From JACDBE01 sp963714055 (lineage in GTDB: Bacteria; Actinomycetota; Acidimicrobiia; Spongiisociales; UBA5794), in the NCBI GenBank assembly GCA_963714055.1, contig OY970227.1:372001-436000 (forward strand): a stretch of DNA of 64,000 nucleotides, in the 5' to 3' direction. Shown piece by piece: positions 26,614 through 34,603 of this stretch (the first letter of the stretch is position 1; each line of letters opens with the position of its first letter). The notes below the pieces were generated by a model. That model was not told the origin of the DNA. It saw only the letters and a program-made list of their open reading frames with translations, and searched no databases. A program made the translations under genes and the position numbers.

Positions 26614-28082
26614 CGGCCCGGTCCCGCCAGCAGCCTGGCCAGCTCCTCGGCGGCCACGGCGCGGTCGTCGAAGGCCGTCACCACCCCGCCTGCCTCCTGG
26701 CCGGTCTCGTGCCCCTTGCCGAGGACGAGCACCACGTCACCCGGCCGGGCGGCGGCGATGGCGGCGGCGATGGCGCGGCGGCGATCGGGCTCGACGGTCA
26801 CCTGTGCCACCGAGGCGAGGTCGGCGGTCATCTCGTCGATGATGGTGCCCGGGTCCTCGCTACGGGGATTGTCCGAGGTGACCACGGCGAGATCGGCGGT
26901 CGCCAAGGCGCGTCCCATCATCGGCCGCTTGGCCCGGTCCCGGTCTCCCCCGGCGCCGCCCACCGCGATCACCCGTCCCGACGTGAGGTCACGGGCGGTG
27001 GCCACCACGGTGCGGATGGCGTCCGGGGTGTGGGCGAAGTCGACGACCACGGTGAAGTCCTGTCCCGCCTCGACCCGCTCGAACCGACCGGGAACCGGGC
27101 CGGCGGCGCTCAGGCCGCGGCGGATGTCGGCCGGCTCGACGCCGATCCTGAGGGCGATACCGGCGGCGACGAGCGTGTTCACCGCGTTGAAGGCGCCGGC
27201 GAGCGGGAGCGGGACCTCGAAGGAGGCGAGCCCGCGCAGGGTGAGCCTCCCACCGGTGGCGGTCAGCTCGATCTCGGCCACCCCCAATGACGCGTCATCG
27301 GCGAACCCGACGGTCGTGGTGGGGATCGTCGCCTCGCCGAGGAGACGGCGACCCCACGGGTCGTCGACGGCCACCACCGCCTCCCGGCACCGCGCCGGTG
27401 TGAACAGACTCGCCTTGGTGGCGTAGTAGCGCTCCATGTCGCCGTGGAAGTCGAGGTGGTCCTGGGACAGGTTGGTGAAGGCGGCCACGTCGTACCTGAT
27501 GGCGTCGACCCTGCCCAGCTGGAGGGCGTGTGACGACACCTCCATGGCGACGACCTCCACCCCGGCGTCGACCATCCGGCGCAGCAGCCGCTGCAGGTCG
27601 GGCGCCTCCGGCGTGGTGAAGCCGATGGGGAGATCCTGGCCGCCGATCCTGGCCCCGATCGTCCCGATCACGCCGGCGGCACGGCCGGCCGCTTCGACGA
27701 TCGCCGCCAGCAGGTGGGTGACCGTCGTCTTGCCGTTGGTCCCGGTGACCCCGACCATCGTCATCCGCTCCGCAGGCCGGCCGTGAACCTCTGCGGCGAG
27801 CGGACCGAGGAGTCGGCGGGTGTCCTCCACCACCAGTTGGGGCACGGCGACGGGGACCGGGCGCTCCACCACCACCGCCACCGCCCCGGCGGCGACGGCG
27901 GCGCCGGCGAGCTCGTGCCCGTCGGCGGTCGACCCCCGTACCGCAACGAACACGGAGCCCGGGGTGACCGCCCGGGTGTCGGCGTGCAGATCGGTCACCG
28001 CGGCGTCGCCGGTGCGCTGCACCTGCTGGGTGTGCGAGGCGACCTCGGCGAGGCGTGCCAGGCCTACCGGGTCAACTCCCAT
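26610..28082 (-). CDS. murE: UDP-MurNAc-tripeptide synthetase, meso-DAP type
   Basis: MurE adds the third stem-peptide residue. The 490-residue enzyme shows DTRAVTPGSVFVAVRG, the ATP loop VTGTNGKTTVTHL, TTPEAPDLQ, MEVSSHALQLGRV, NLSQDHLDFHG, DFAHTPDAI and TSDNPRSEDP (about residue 407). The DNPR motif is the recognised marker of meso-diaminopimelate specificity. ATG 28082 overlaps the ftsI end by 11 bases. The gene is undamaged. Confidence 0.95.
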   Translation of the reverse strand: MGVDPVGLARLAEVASHTQQVQRTGDAAVTDLHADTRAVTPGSVFVAVRGSTADGHELAGAAVAAGAVAVVVERPVPVAVPQLVVEDTRRLLGPLAAEVHGRPAERMTMVGVTGTNGKTTVTHLLAAIVEAAGRAAGVIGTIGARIGGQDLPIGFTTPEAPDLQRLLRRMVDAGVEVVAMEVSSHALQLGRVDAIRYDVAAFTNLSQDHLDFHGDMERYYATKASLFTPARCREAVVAVDDPWGRRLLGEATIPTTTVGFADDASLGVAEIELTATGGRLTLRGLASFEVPLPLAGAFNAVNTLVAAGIALRIGVEPADIRRGLSAAGPVPGRFERVEAGQDFTVVVDFAHTPDAIRTVVATARDLTSGRVIAVGGAGGDRDRAKRPMMGRALATADLAVVTSDNPRSEDPGTIIDEMTADLASVAQVTVEPDRRRAIAAAIAAARPGDVVLVLGKGHETGQEAGGVVTAFDDRAVAAEELARLLAGPGR

Positions 28083-29829
28083 CGGGGGGCACTCCGAGCT
28101 GGTGCAGCGCCGCCTCGGTGACCAGCGAGAACACCGGCGCCGCCGACACTCCCCCGTACTCGTAGCGGGGCGGTTGATCGGCCTGGTCGGGATGCCGGTC
28201 GTCGACGTCGCCGTGGGGCGAATCGAGCACGACGGCGACGACGACCTGGGGGTCGTTCACCGGGGCGATCCCGATGAAGCTGGCGATCCGGTCGGTCGCC
28301 GAGTACCTGCCCTCCTCCGGCATCCACTTCTCCGTTGTGCCGGTCTTGCCACCGACGGTGTACCCGTCGACCGCTGCCCTGGTGCCGGTGCCGGTCTCCA
28401 CCACGCCCTGCAGCAGCAGCTGCATGGTGCGGGCGGTCTCGGCGGACACCACCGTGCGGTGGGTCGGCTCGGTGACGATCCGCTCCCCGTCGTGGGGGAT
28501 GATCTCCCTGACGATGTGGGGCTGGACCCACACCCCGTTGTTGGCGATCGTGGCGTACACCGCCGCCATCTGGAGCGGGGTCACCCCTACGCGGTAGCCG
28601 ATCGCCGTGCTCGGCCCGCACGTCGTGGCACACCACTGGTTGACCGGTTGCAGCTGGCCGGGCGCCTCGGCGGGCAGCCCGGACTCGGTGGAGGCGCCCA
28701 ACCCGAACCGGTCGAGGTAGGCGTAGTGGACCGGGTTCCCGATGCGCGCCTGCACCTGGATGGTCCCGATGTTCGACGACTGCGCCACGATCCTGGCCAG
28801 CGTCATCTCCTCCGGGTCGTCGCGGCCGGAGTCGGTGTAGACCTTGTCGTGGATCAGCAACTCGGCCGGCACGTCGAAACGCGTCGAGGGGGTCACCGCT
28901 CCCTCCTCGAGGGCAGCGGCGATGGTCACCACCTTGAGCGTCGACCCCGGTTCGTACACGTCGCTGACGGCGCGGTTTCGCACCGTGTCCGCCGACACCT
29001 CGGAGCGGTCGTTGGGGTCGAACCCCGGGGCGTTGGCGACGGCGAGCAGCTCGCCGGTGCCGACCCTGAGCACGATGACGGTCCCGGCGACCGCCCCGGT
29101 GGTCTCCATCGCCTCGGCCAGGTGCTGCTCGGCGGCGAACTGGATCTCGCGGTCGATGGTGAGTACCACGTCGGCGCCCGGTACCGCCGGCTCGACCGTG
29201 TATGCACCCTGCGGGATGGGGACGCCGTACCGGTCGCGTTCGATCTGCTGGGTCCCGTCGGTGCCGGTGAGCTGGTCGTCGAGCGCCAGCTCGAGGCCTT
29301 CGATGCCCTGCTCCGTGTCGGACATGACGATGCCGACCAGTTGCGACCCCAGCTCTCCGGCCGGGTAGGTCCTCACCGGCTCGGTCTGGAAGGCGAGGCC
29401 GGTGAGCTCGTGCTCGGTGATGATGCGCTCCGCCTCCTCGGCGACGTCGGCGGGCAGCGCCCTGGCGACGTAGGTGAAGCGTCCGTCGCCCGAGAGGCGC
29501 TCGGTGAGCTCGGCGGCGTCGGTGTCGAGCACCGGCGCCAGGAGGCGGGCGGTGCGTGCCGGCCGCGCCACCAGTGTCGGGTCGGCGACGATGGTCACCG
29601 CTTCAACGGTCACTGCCAGCTCGACGCCGTCACGGTCGTAGATCGTTCCCCGGGGCGCCGGCAACGCCTCGTTGTGCAAGACCTGCTCGGTCCGCGACGT
29701 TGCCCACGTGTCGGCGTCGAATGCCTGGACCTGCACCAGGCGATACCCCAGCCCGATCCAGGCGATGACCATGCCAAGGGTGACGACCAGCAACCGGACG
29801 TTGCGTGCGCGGATCGAGCGGACCGGCAT
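28072..29829 (-). CDS. ftsI: septal transpeptidase FtsI / PBP3
   Basis: Class B penicillin-binding protein that crosslinks septal peptidoglycan with FtsW. The 585-residue protein has an N-terminal membrane anchor (about residues 12-30), a PBP dimerisation domain with PRGTIYDRDGVELA, and the transpeptidase domain with the active serine in YEPGSTLK (about residue 296), the SSN motif (about 350) and VGGKTGTTEKW (about 495). It lies between ftsL and murE as expected. The spacer to ftsL is 78 bases and shows nothing I recognise. Confidence 0.94.
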   Translation of the reverse strand: MPVRSIRARNVRLLVVTLGMVIAWIGLGYRLVQVQAFDADTWATSRTEQVLHNEALPAPRGTIYDRDGVELAVTVEAVTIVADPTLVARPARTARLLAPVLDTDAAELTERLSGDGRFTYVARALPADVAEEAERIITEHELTGLAFQTEPVRTYPAGELGSQLVGIVMSDTEQGIEGLELALDDQLTGTDGTQQIERDRYGVPIPQGAYTVEPAVPGADVVLTIDREIQFAAEQHLAEAMETTGAVAGTVIVLRVGTGELLAVANAPGFDPNDRSEVSADTVRNRAVSDVYEPGSTLKVVTIAAALEEGAVTPSTRFDVPAELLIHDKVYTDSGRDDPEEMTLARIVAQSSNIGTIQVQARIGNPVHYAYLDRFGLGASTESGLPAEAPGQLQPVNQWCATTCGPSTAIGYRVGVTPLQMAAVYATIANNGVWVQPHIVREIIPHDGERIVTEPTHRTVVSAETARTMQLLLQGVVETGTGTRAAVDGYTVGGKTGTTEKWMPEEGRYSATDRIASFIGIAPVNDPQVVVAVVLDSPHGDVDDRHPDQADQPPRYEYGGVSAAPVFSLVTEAALHQLGVPPDGS

Positions 29830-29907
29830 CTCAACCGTCCGCCGAGAGGTTGACCTCCCCGATCCCCGGCCTCCCCGTGGGGCGCGGTCTCTTCCCGGCG
29901 CTCCCGG

Positions 29908-30318
29908 TCATGGCCCGTCCCCGAGCGCGACGTCCGGCCCGGTCCCGGCCTCGGCCTCGGCGCCCGACCCGGACGGGACGATCTCGAGCGGAAGCTGGCG
30001 ACCGGGGAAGGCCATGCCCATGGCCGCCGCCCGGTCGGCGATGCGCTCCGGGTCGCGCAGTTCGGCGATCTCCAGCTGCAGCGCCATGTTGCGCGTCTGC
30101 TCGGCGGCGATCTCGTCCTCCAGCCGGTCGATGGTGAAGGCGGACTGGTCGAGCGAGATGCGGCTCCCGATCAGCCCGAAGAAGGCGGCCAGCACGACGA
30201 CCGTGAAGACGAGCCAGTGACGGCGCCGCCCTGGCGCCGCCCTGACGCCTGCCCTCTCGTCGGCAGCCGGCGAGGGTACGGTGGCGATGTCCCGAACCGA
30301 TGGGCTGTGCGTGGTCAC
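29908..30318 (-). CDS. ftsL: FtsL-like septum protein
   Basis: A 136-residue bitopic protein. It has a cytoplasmic N-terminus of ~32 residues, one transmembrane helix (HWLVFTVVVLAAFFGLIG), then a coiled coil (DRLEDEIAAEQTRNMALQLE) followed by LRDPERIADRAAAMGMAFP. The last segment is typical of FtsL/DivIC-like proteins (the DPERIxxxAxxLGM pattern). Sequence conservation is low in this family, so the call rests on topology and on the place between rsmH and ftsI. Its start overlaps the rsmH stop by 4 bases. Confidence 0.83.
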   Translation of the reverse strand: MTTHSPSVRDIATVPSPAADERAGVRAAPGRRRHWLVFTVVVLAAFFGLIGSRISLDQSAFTIDRLEDEIAAEQTRNMALQLEIAELRDPERIADRAAAMGMAFPGRQLPLEIVPSGSGAEAEAGTGPDVALGDGP

Positions 30319-31311
30319 GCGGCGATCCTCTCCGCCGCCCGGAGCACCGCGCTGCGGGCGCGTGGGTTGGCCGAGATCTCCTCGACTCCCGGGCGCAGCG
30401 GCTTGCGGGTGAGCAGCCGCAGCTCGGCGGTGGTGTCACAGACGCACGCCGGCAGCTCGGGCGGGCAGACGCATCCCCGGCTGGCGGCGACGAACCGTCG
30501 CTTGACGATGCGGTCCTCCAACGAGTGGTAGGCGATCACCACGATCCGCCCTCCCCCGACCAGGGCGTCGATGGCGGCGTCGAGCCCGGCGGACAGCGCG
30601 GCGAGCTCGTCGTTGACGGCGATGCGGATCGCCTGGAAGGTGCGTCGCGCCGGATGGCCGCGGCGCCGTGCCGGTGCCGGGAGAGCCCCGGCGACCACAT
30701 CGGCCAGCCGGACGGTGTCGTCGATCGGACGGGCGGCGACGATGGCGTCGGCGATCCTCCCGGCGAAACGCTCTTCGCCGTAGCGGCGGATGATCCCGGC
30801 CAGCTCGGCGCGGTCGGCCCGGTTGACGATGTCGGCGGCCGAACGAGGCTCCACGCCGGACCCTGCTCCCTCACCGATACCGACCCCCGACCCCATCCGC
30901 ATGTCGAGGGGCCCCGCCCGGTGGTAGGAGAAGCCGCGCCGCGGTGTCCAGCTGATGGGAAGAGACGCCGAGATCGAACAGCACTCCGACCGGGCGGCCG
31001 TCGTGCCGCTGGTCGGAGCGCTCATCGATCCACCTGCGGGTCTCCGGGTCCGCCAGCAGCTCGCCCAGGTGGGCGAAGTTGGCGGTCACGACCCGAACCC
31101 TGGTGTCGACCGGGACCCGTGCTGTCGCGTCGGGGTCCCGGTCGACTGCGAGGATGTGAAGGCCCGGCGCCGCGTCGAGCAACGATGCCGAATGCCCCCC
31201 TCCTCCGAACGTGGCGTCCACCACCACCCCCGAGCGGAGGGGTGCGAGGAACTCCACCACCTCGGAGGTCATCACCGGGGTGTGGTATCCCCCGGCGGGC
31301 GTCTGAGCCAT
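30315..31311 (-). CDS. rsmH: 16S rRNA m4C1402 methyltransferase (frameshifted)
   Basis: RsmH (MraW) methylates N4 of C1402 in 16S rRNA. The 5' frame has YHTPVMTSEVVEFLAP, the SAM loop VVDATFGGGGHSASLL, ILAVDRDPDA and FDLGVSSHQLDTA. The 3' frame has RGFSYHRAGPLDMRMG, EERFAGRIADAIV, FQAIRIAVNDEL and VIAYHSLEDRIVKRRF. The break is near 30940. The family normally has LDxAERGFSY, so here two bases may be missing rather than one added. Span is 3n+1. ATG 31311 and its GGGAGG ribosome site are inside a perfect inverted repeat (31308-31396). Confidence 0.9.
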
Positions 31312-31396
31312 GGTCAGCCTCCCGGAGCGCTGGCGCCAATCTGGAAGCGGGCGGAGTAAGGGGCCTCCCAATTGGCATCCGGGAGGCTGACCATGG
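31308..31396 (-). promoter_or_regulatory. inverted repeat enclosing the rsmH ribosome site and start codon
   Basis: CCATGGTCAGCCTCCCGGA (31308-31326) is perfectly complementary to 31378-31396, with a further GCCAAT / ATTGGC pair (31335-31340, 31371-31376) inside. On the transcript this would fold into a 19-bp stem burying GGGAGG and the rsmH AUG. The whole mraZ-rsmH spacer is only 174 bases. A translational switch is possible, and a fold-back sequencing artefact is the alternative. Confidence 0.6.
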
Positions 31397-31485
31397 ACCA
31401 GACACGACACGTTGGACGGAAAGGACGGGCGAACTCGTACCCGACGGTGATGCGCCGGAGTGGACGGTGACCGGGACTCGGGGGC

Positions 31486-31929
31486 TCATCGGGTCGCCCC
31501 ACCGAAGCCGGCGTCGAGGTCCTCGTCCATGTTGCGGAAGATCTCGTCGTCGGTCGCCTCGATCTCCGCCCACGCCTCGGGTGACCACAGCTCGAGATGG
31601 TCATCGGCGCCGGTGACCACGACGTCCTTGTCGAGGCCGGCGTACCGGCGGAGCCGGTCGGGGAGGCTGATGCGCCCGGCGCGGTCGATCGCCTGGTCGG
31701 TGGCGGTGCTGGTGAGGGACCGCCGGAACGAGCGGACCCGTCCCCTTGTCGGTGGCAACGAGGACGAGGCCTCGAGGTAGCGCTCGAACTCGTCGCGAGG
31801 CCAGACGTGGATCGACCCATCGTGGCCCTTGGCCACCACGCAGCCGGGCTCGAGGGCGGCGCGGTACTTGCGGGGCAGCACCAGCCGTCCCTTGTCGTCG
31901 AGTGTGTGTTCATACAGCCCGAGAAACAC
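31486..31929 (-). CDS. mraZ: transcriptional regulator MraZ
   Basis: MraZ is a DNA-binding regulator of the dcw cluster, built of two AbrB-like domains that assemble into rings. The 147-residue protein begins VFLGLYEHTLDDKGRLVLPRKYRA and repeats the fold with DRAGRISLPDRLRRYAGL. Both DKGR and DRAGR family signatures are present. Start GTG 31929 is chosen because the conserved N-terminus starts there and GGAG lies ten bases upstream. It is first in the cluster, behind MraZ-type boxes. Confidence 0.94.
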   Translation of the reverse strand: MFLGLYEHTLDDKGRLVLPRKYRAALEPGCVVAKGHDGSIHVWPRDEFERYLEASSSLPPTRGRVRSFRRSLTSTATDQAIDRAGRISLPDRLRRYAGLDKDVVVTGADDHLELWSPEAWAEIEATDDEIFRNMDEDLDAGFGGATR

Positions 31930-31967
31930 GTCACGCCATCTCCACGAAGGCCATCCCGTCCACGGCG

Positions 31968-32012
31968 CCCCACTTTGCTCCCTTCTCTCCCATTTGTCAA
32001 CACTTCCTCCCA
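31968..32012 (-). promoter_or_regulatory. mraZ/dcw promoter with MraZ-type boxes
   Basis: Reading the minus strand: TTGACA (31995-32000), 17-base spacer, CAAAGT (31972-31977). That predicts a start near 31964 and a leader of about 35 bases. Four TGGGA-like boxes lie across it: TGGGA at 32008-32012 and 31988-31992, AGGGA at 31979-31983 and TGGGG at 31968-31972. Spacings are 20, 9 and 11 bases, close to helical turns. Repeated TGGGA boxes are the known MraZ operator in other bacteria, so autoregulation is likely by analogy. Confidence 0.6.
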
Positions 32013-32041
32013 CCTCCTCCCCCCGCCGACACCAAGTGTTG
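31998..32041. repeat. 8-bp inverted repeat upstream of mraZ
   Basis: CAACACTT (31998-32005) is repeated as AAGTGTTG (32034-32041), separated by 28 pyrimidine-rich bases. It begins inside the -35 box of the mraZ promoter and could be a further operator. The remaining spacer to 32074 shows nothing else. Confidence 0.45.
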
Positions 32042-32074
32042 GAGTGTGTGGCGTCGATCGGCGATGGCGCGCGG

Positions 32075-32563
32075 TCAGCGCGCCAGGTAGCGCTCCCAGG
32101 CGGGATCGGGAGCCGACCCGCTCGCCAGCGCCCAGCCGCTCCGAGGGGGCCGGGGTACGCGGACGAGGGAGAGGCCGGCCTGTTCGGGCGTGCGGCCGCC
32201 CTTCCGGGTGTTGCAGCGCCGGCAGGCGGCGACGACGTTGTCCCACGTGTGGCTGCCGCCCTGGGTGCGGGGCACCACGTGGTCGAGGTTCTCGGCTGGG
32301 CGACCGCAGTACTGGCAGGAGTGGTCGTCGCGGATGAACACCGCCCGCCGGTTGAGGGGCGTGCGCCGGTCGAACCGCACCTTGACGAACCGGCGGAGTT
32401 TGATGACCGACGGTGCGTCGATGGTGACGTATTCGGAGCGGTAGATGTGCCCGTTGCTCTCGACCACCTCGGCCCGCTCGAGGAGGACGAGCACCACCGC
32501 CCGCCTGGCCGGCACGACCGACAGCGGCTCGTAGGTGGCGTTCAGCACGAGGGCCCTCGACAT
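32075..32563 (-). CDS. HNH endonuclease domain protein
   Basis: A 162-residue protein of the widespread actinobacterial type that starts MSRALVLNATYEPLSVVPARR and carries a C-terminal HNH fold: CQYCGRPAENLDHVVPR, WDNVVAACRRCN. Two CxxC pairs for zinc and the DH of the HNH motif are present. The cellular role of these stand-alone HNH proteins is unknown. The start is supported by TACGCT (32570-32575) exactly six bases before the ATG, which suggests a leaderless transcript. An upstream open frame of ~330 codons in phase is non-coding in character. Confidence 0.88.
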   Translation of the reverse strand: MSRALVLNATYEPLSVVPARRAVVLVLLERAEVVESNGHIYRSEYVTIDAPSVIKLRRFVKVRFDRRTPLNRRAVFIRDDHSCQYCGRPAENLDHVVPRTQGGSHTWDNVVAACRRCNTRKGGRTPEQAGLSLVRVPRPPRSGWALASGSAPDPAWERYLAR

Positions 32564-32637
32564 CCGGCCAGCGTACCAGTGCCTTCCCGATGTCTCCGGC
32601 GCTCGCCCCGATGGATGGGGCCTGGCACACTGTCCCC

Positions 32638-33063
32638 ATGCGCCTCGCCGGGTACGTCCGTCAGCTCCCCGCCGCCGGCGACGGCAGCGGTGCGGAGCCG
32701 GGGTTCGCCCAGTGGGAACGGATCCGGCGTTGGGCCGACGACCGGGGCGAGCTCCTCGTCGCCGTCTGCCAGGACGACGCCGCTCCCCGCACCGGTGATC
32801 CCGTGGCCGGGATGCGTGCCCTGATCTCTCTGCTGGACGCCGGCGCCGCCGACACCGTGGTGGTCGCCTCGATCTCTGTGCTCGGTGACCCGGCCGACCA
32901 GGAGCTGGCCCTCTGGGAGGTCCACCGGAGGGGCGGCACCGTCGTCTCGACGGATCCCAGCGATCGGACCGCCATCGACGGCGAGGACGAGACCGGGGAG
33001 CGCAAGGCGATGCGGCGCCTCCTCGAGGCGGCCGAGTCGCAACGCAGACTCCTCGACGGCTGA
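32638..33063 (+). CDS. resolvase-like domain protein without catalytic serine
   Basis: A 141-residue protein whose layout follows the serine-recombinase N-terminal domain: a first strand with RLAGYVRQLPAAG, a WERIRRWADDRGE helix, VCQDDAAPRTGDPVAGMRAL, then DAGAADTVVVASISVLGDPADQELALW and a final HRRGGTVVSTDP. In active enzymes the first strand ends YxRxS with the nucleophilic serine; here Gln stands there and the later RLxR motif is also lost. There is no DNA-binding tail. It is therefore probably a non-catalytic relative, and the call is based on pattern only. CACACT lies six bases before ATG 32638. Confidence 0.6.
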   Translation: MRLAGYVRQLPAAGDGSGAEPGFAQWERIRRWADDRGELLVAVCQDDAAPRTGDPVAGMRALISLLDAGAADTVVVASISVLGDPADQELALWEVHRRGGTVVSTDPSDRTAIDGEDETGERKAMRRLLEAAESQRRLLDG

Positions 33064-33165
33064 TCGCCAAACGGGAGCCGCCATCTCGACCGGCTCCACT
33101 GTCACGGACCGCCAGACCCCTCCCCGTCATCGGTGATGGCCTTCGGCCCCTGTTGCTGCCACCCA

Positions 33166-33184
33166 CTCCCCTCCGAGAGGGGAG
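33166..33184. terminator. hairpin between convergent genes
   Basis: CTCCCCTC (33166-33173) pairs perfectly with GAGGGGAG (33177-33184) around a three-base loop. It lies between the stops of two converging genes (33063 and 33192). No long T tract follows on either strand, so it may work as a weak bidirectional terminator. Confidence 0.4.
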
Positions 33185-33191
33185 GGGAAAC

Positions 33192-33461
33192 TCATCTCCT
33201 TTGGCGGCGGCGCCACCGGAGGAAGGCGACCACGTCCTCGACGTCCTCGGGAAGCTCGCCGCCGCCGCCGTAGGCGGTGAGGGCACGCCAGCGGAGGTAC
33301 GCCGGGTCCGGCACGGGCACGAACGGCGGACGCCGCCACCAACCCGCCGGGGACGCCGCCACCGCCAGCCGAGCTGCTTCCAGCCACACATCCGGGTGAC
33401 GGGCCACCACGGTGACGATCCGGCGCAGCTGCGGCGCTGCCTGGGTGGGCGTGGGCTCCAT
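33192..33461 (-). CDS. conserved small protein of unknown function
   Basis: An 89-residue protein, MEPTPTQAAPQLRRIVTVV onward, with a Trp- and Pro-rich centre (AGWWRRPPFVPVPDPAYLRWR, interrupted by no charged residues in the PFVPVPDP part) and a basic C-terminus. The WWRRPPF-x-P-x-PDPxYLRxR pattern recurs in small actinobacterial proteins as far as I recall, but no function is known to me. No signal peptide or membrane helix is seen. It converges with the resolvase-like gene, and the palindromic repeat at 33490 lies just upstream. Confidence 0.6.
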   Translation of the reverse strand: MEPTPTQAAPQLRRIVTVVARHPDVWLEAARLAVAASPAGWWRRPPFVPVPDPAYLRWRALTAYGGGGELPEDVEDVVAFLRWRRRQRR

Positions 33462-33489
33462 GCGTGATCGTTGTACCACGTCTTCCGAT

Positions 33490-33541
33490 CCAACTTCGAG
33501 CGGTTGACATCGCCATGCGCTGCAGAGTGCTCAAAGTTGGC
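33490..33541. repeat. palindromic repeat, copy A
   Basis: CCAACTTCGAGC (33490-33501) pairs with GCTCAAAGTTGG (33529-33540) with one mismatch. The arms match two other copies at 38145 and 38218. It lies in the spacer just upstream of the MoxR operon. Confidence 0.7.
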
Positions 33542-33593
33542 ATGGAGCCATCGCTGTGGCGGACACACCGGACGCCTACCGGCCCGTCGTTGA

Positions 33594-33626
33594 TAACCTG
33601 CGCCCTCTGCCGCGCCGCCAAGGAGG
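33594..33626 (+). promoter_or_regulatory. -10 box and ribosome site of the moxR operon
   Basis: TAACCT (33594-33599), preceded by TTGA, resembles an extended -10. It is followed 20 bases later by a perfect AAGGAGG (33620-33626), seven bases before GTG 33634. The ribosome site decides the start of moxR. No good -35 is seen. Confidence 0.45.
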
Positions 33627-33633
33627 CCCGACC

Positions 33634-34603
33634 GTGACGATCAGCGCCGACGCGCTCGACGGGTTCCGGCAACGCTTCAACGCCATCGTCTCCAACATCG
33701 AACGGGTCATCCAGGGCAAGCGGCACGTTTCCGAGCAGGTGGCCAACTGTCTCATCTCGGGCGGCCATGTGCTCATCGAGGACGTTCCCGGGGTGGGCAA
33801 GACCCTCCTGGCCAAGTCACTGGCCCGGTCGATCGACTGCACGTTCTCCCGCATCCAGTTCACCCCCGACCTCCTTCCATCCGACGTGACCGGGGTGTCG
33901 GTATGGGATCGGGAACGGGGCGACTTCACCTTCCGTCCCGGACCGGTGTTCGCCAATGTCGTGCTCGGCGACGAGATCAACCGGGCCAGCCCCAAGACCC
34001 AGTCGGCACTGCTCGAAGCCATGGAGGAGCAGCAGGTCACCGTCGACGCCCTGACCCGTCCGCTCGAGGAGCCGTTCCTGGTGGTGGCGACGCAGAACCC
34101 GATCGAGCACGAGGGCACCTACCCGCTGCCCGAGGCGCAGCTCGACCGGTTCATGATGCGGATCACCATGGGCTATCCCAGCCGGGAGAAGGAGCTGGAG
34201 ATGCTCGACACGCACGGCGCGCGCGAACTGGTCGAGATCGAGCCGGTGGTGACCGGGGCCGATGTCGTCGAGATGATGGCGGCTGGCGACCACGGTCCAC
34301 GTCGCCGACGTGGTGAAGGGCTACCTGGTCGACCTCGCCGACGCCTCGCGGCATGGCGACGACCTGTTGCTCGGGGTCTCGCCCCGGGCGACTCTGAACC
34401 TCCTGCGCGCCTCCCGCACCCACGCCGCCGCAGCCGGTCGCGACTTCGTGGCCCCCGACGACATCAAGGCGATGCTGCACCCGGTGCTCAACCACCGGCT
34501 GATACTCCGCCCCGAGGCCCAGATGCGCGGCGTGGAGATGGGCGCGGTCATCAGGGGGCTGGGCAACTCGGTGCCGGTCCCCGGGCTCAAGCCGGTTCCC
34601 TGA
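33634..34603 (+). CDS. MoxR family AAA+ ATPase (frameshifted)
   Basis: MoxR ATPases act as chaperones with adjacent DUF58/VWA proteins. The 5' part has the Walker A loop EDVPGVGKTLLAKSLA, FTPDLLPSDVTGVSV, the Walker B LGDEINRASPKTQSALLEAMEE and VATQNPIEHEGTYPLPEAQLDRF (sensor region). The frame changes near 34286. The last ~97 codons (VKGYLVDLADASR, LGVSPRATLNLLRASR, HRLILRPEA) follow in another frame, and removing one G restores a normal ~322-residue protein. Span is 3n+1. Start GTG 33634 follows AAGGAGG. The stop overlaps the DUF58 ATG (TGATG). Confidence 0.88.

Noticed and set aside
31308..31396. Inverted repeat as ends of a mobile element
   Set aside because: Only 51 bases lie between the arms, with no coding capacity and no target-site duplication. 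One arm is the native rsmH start region.
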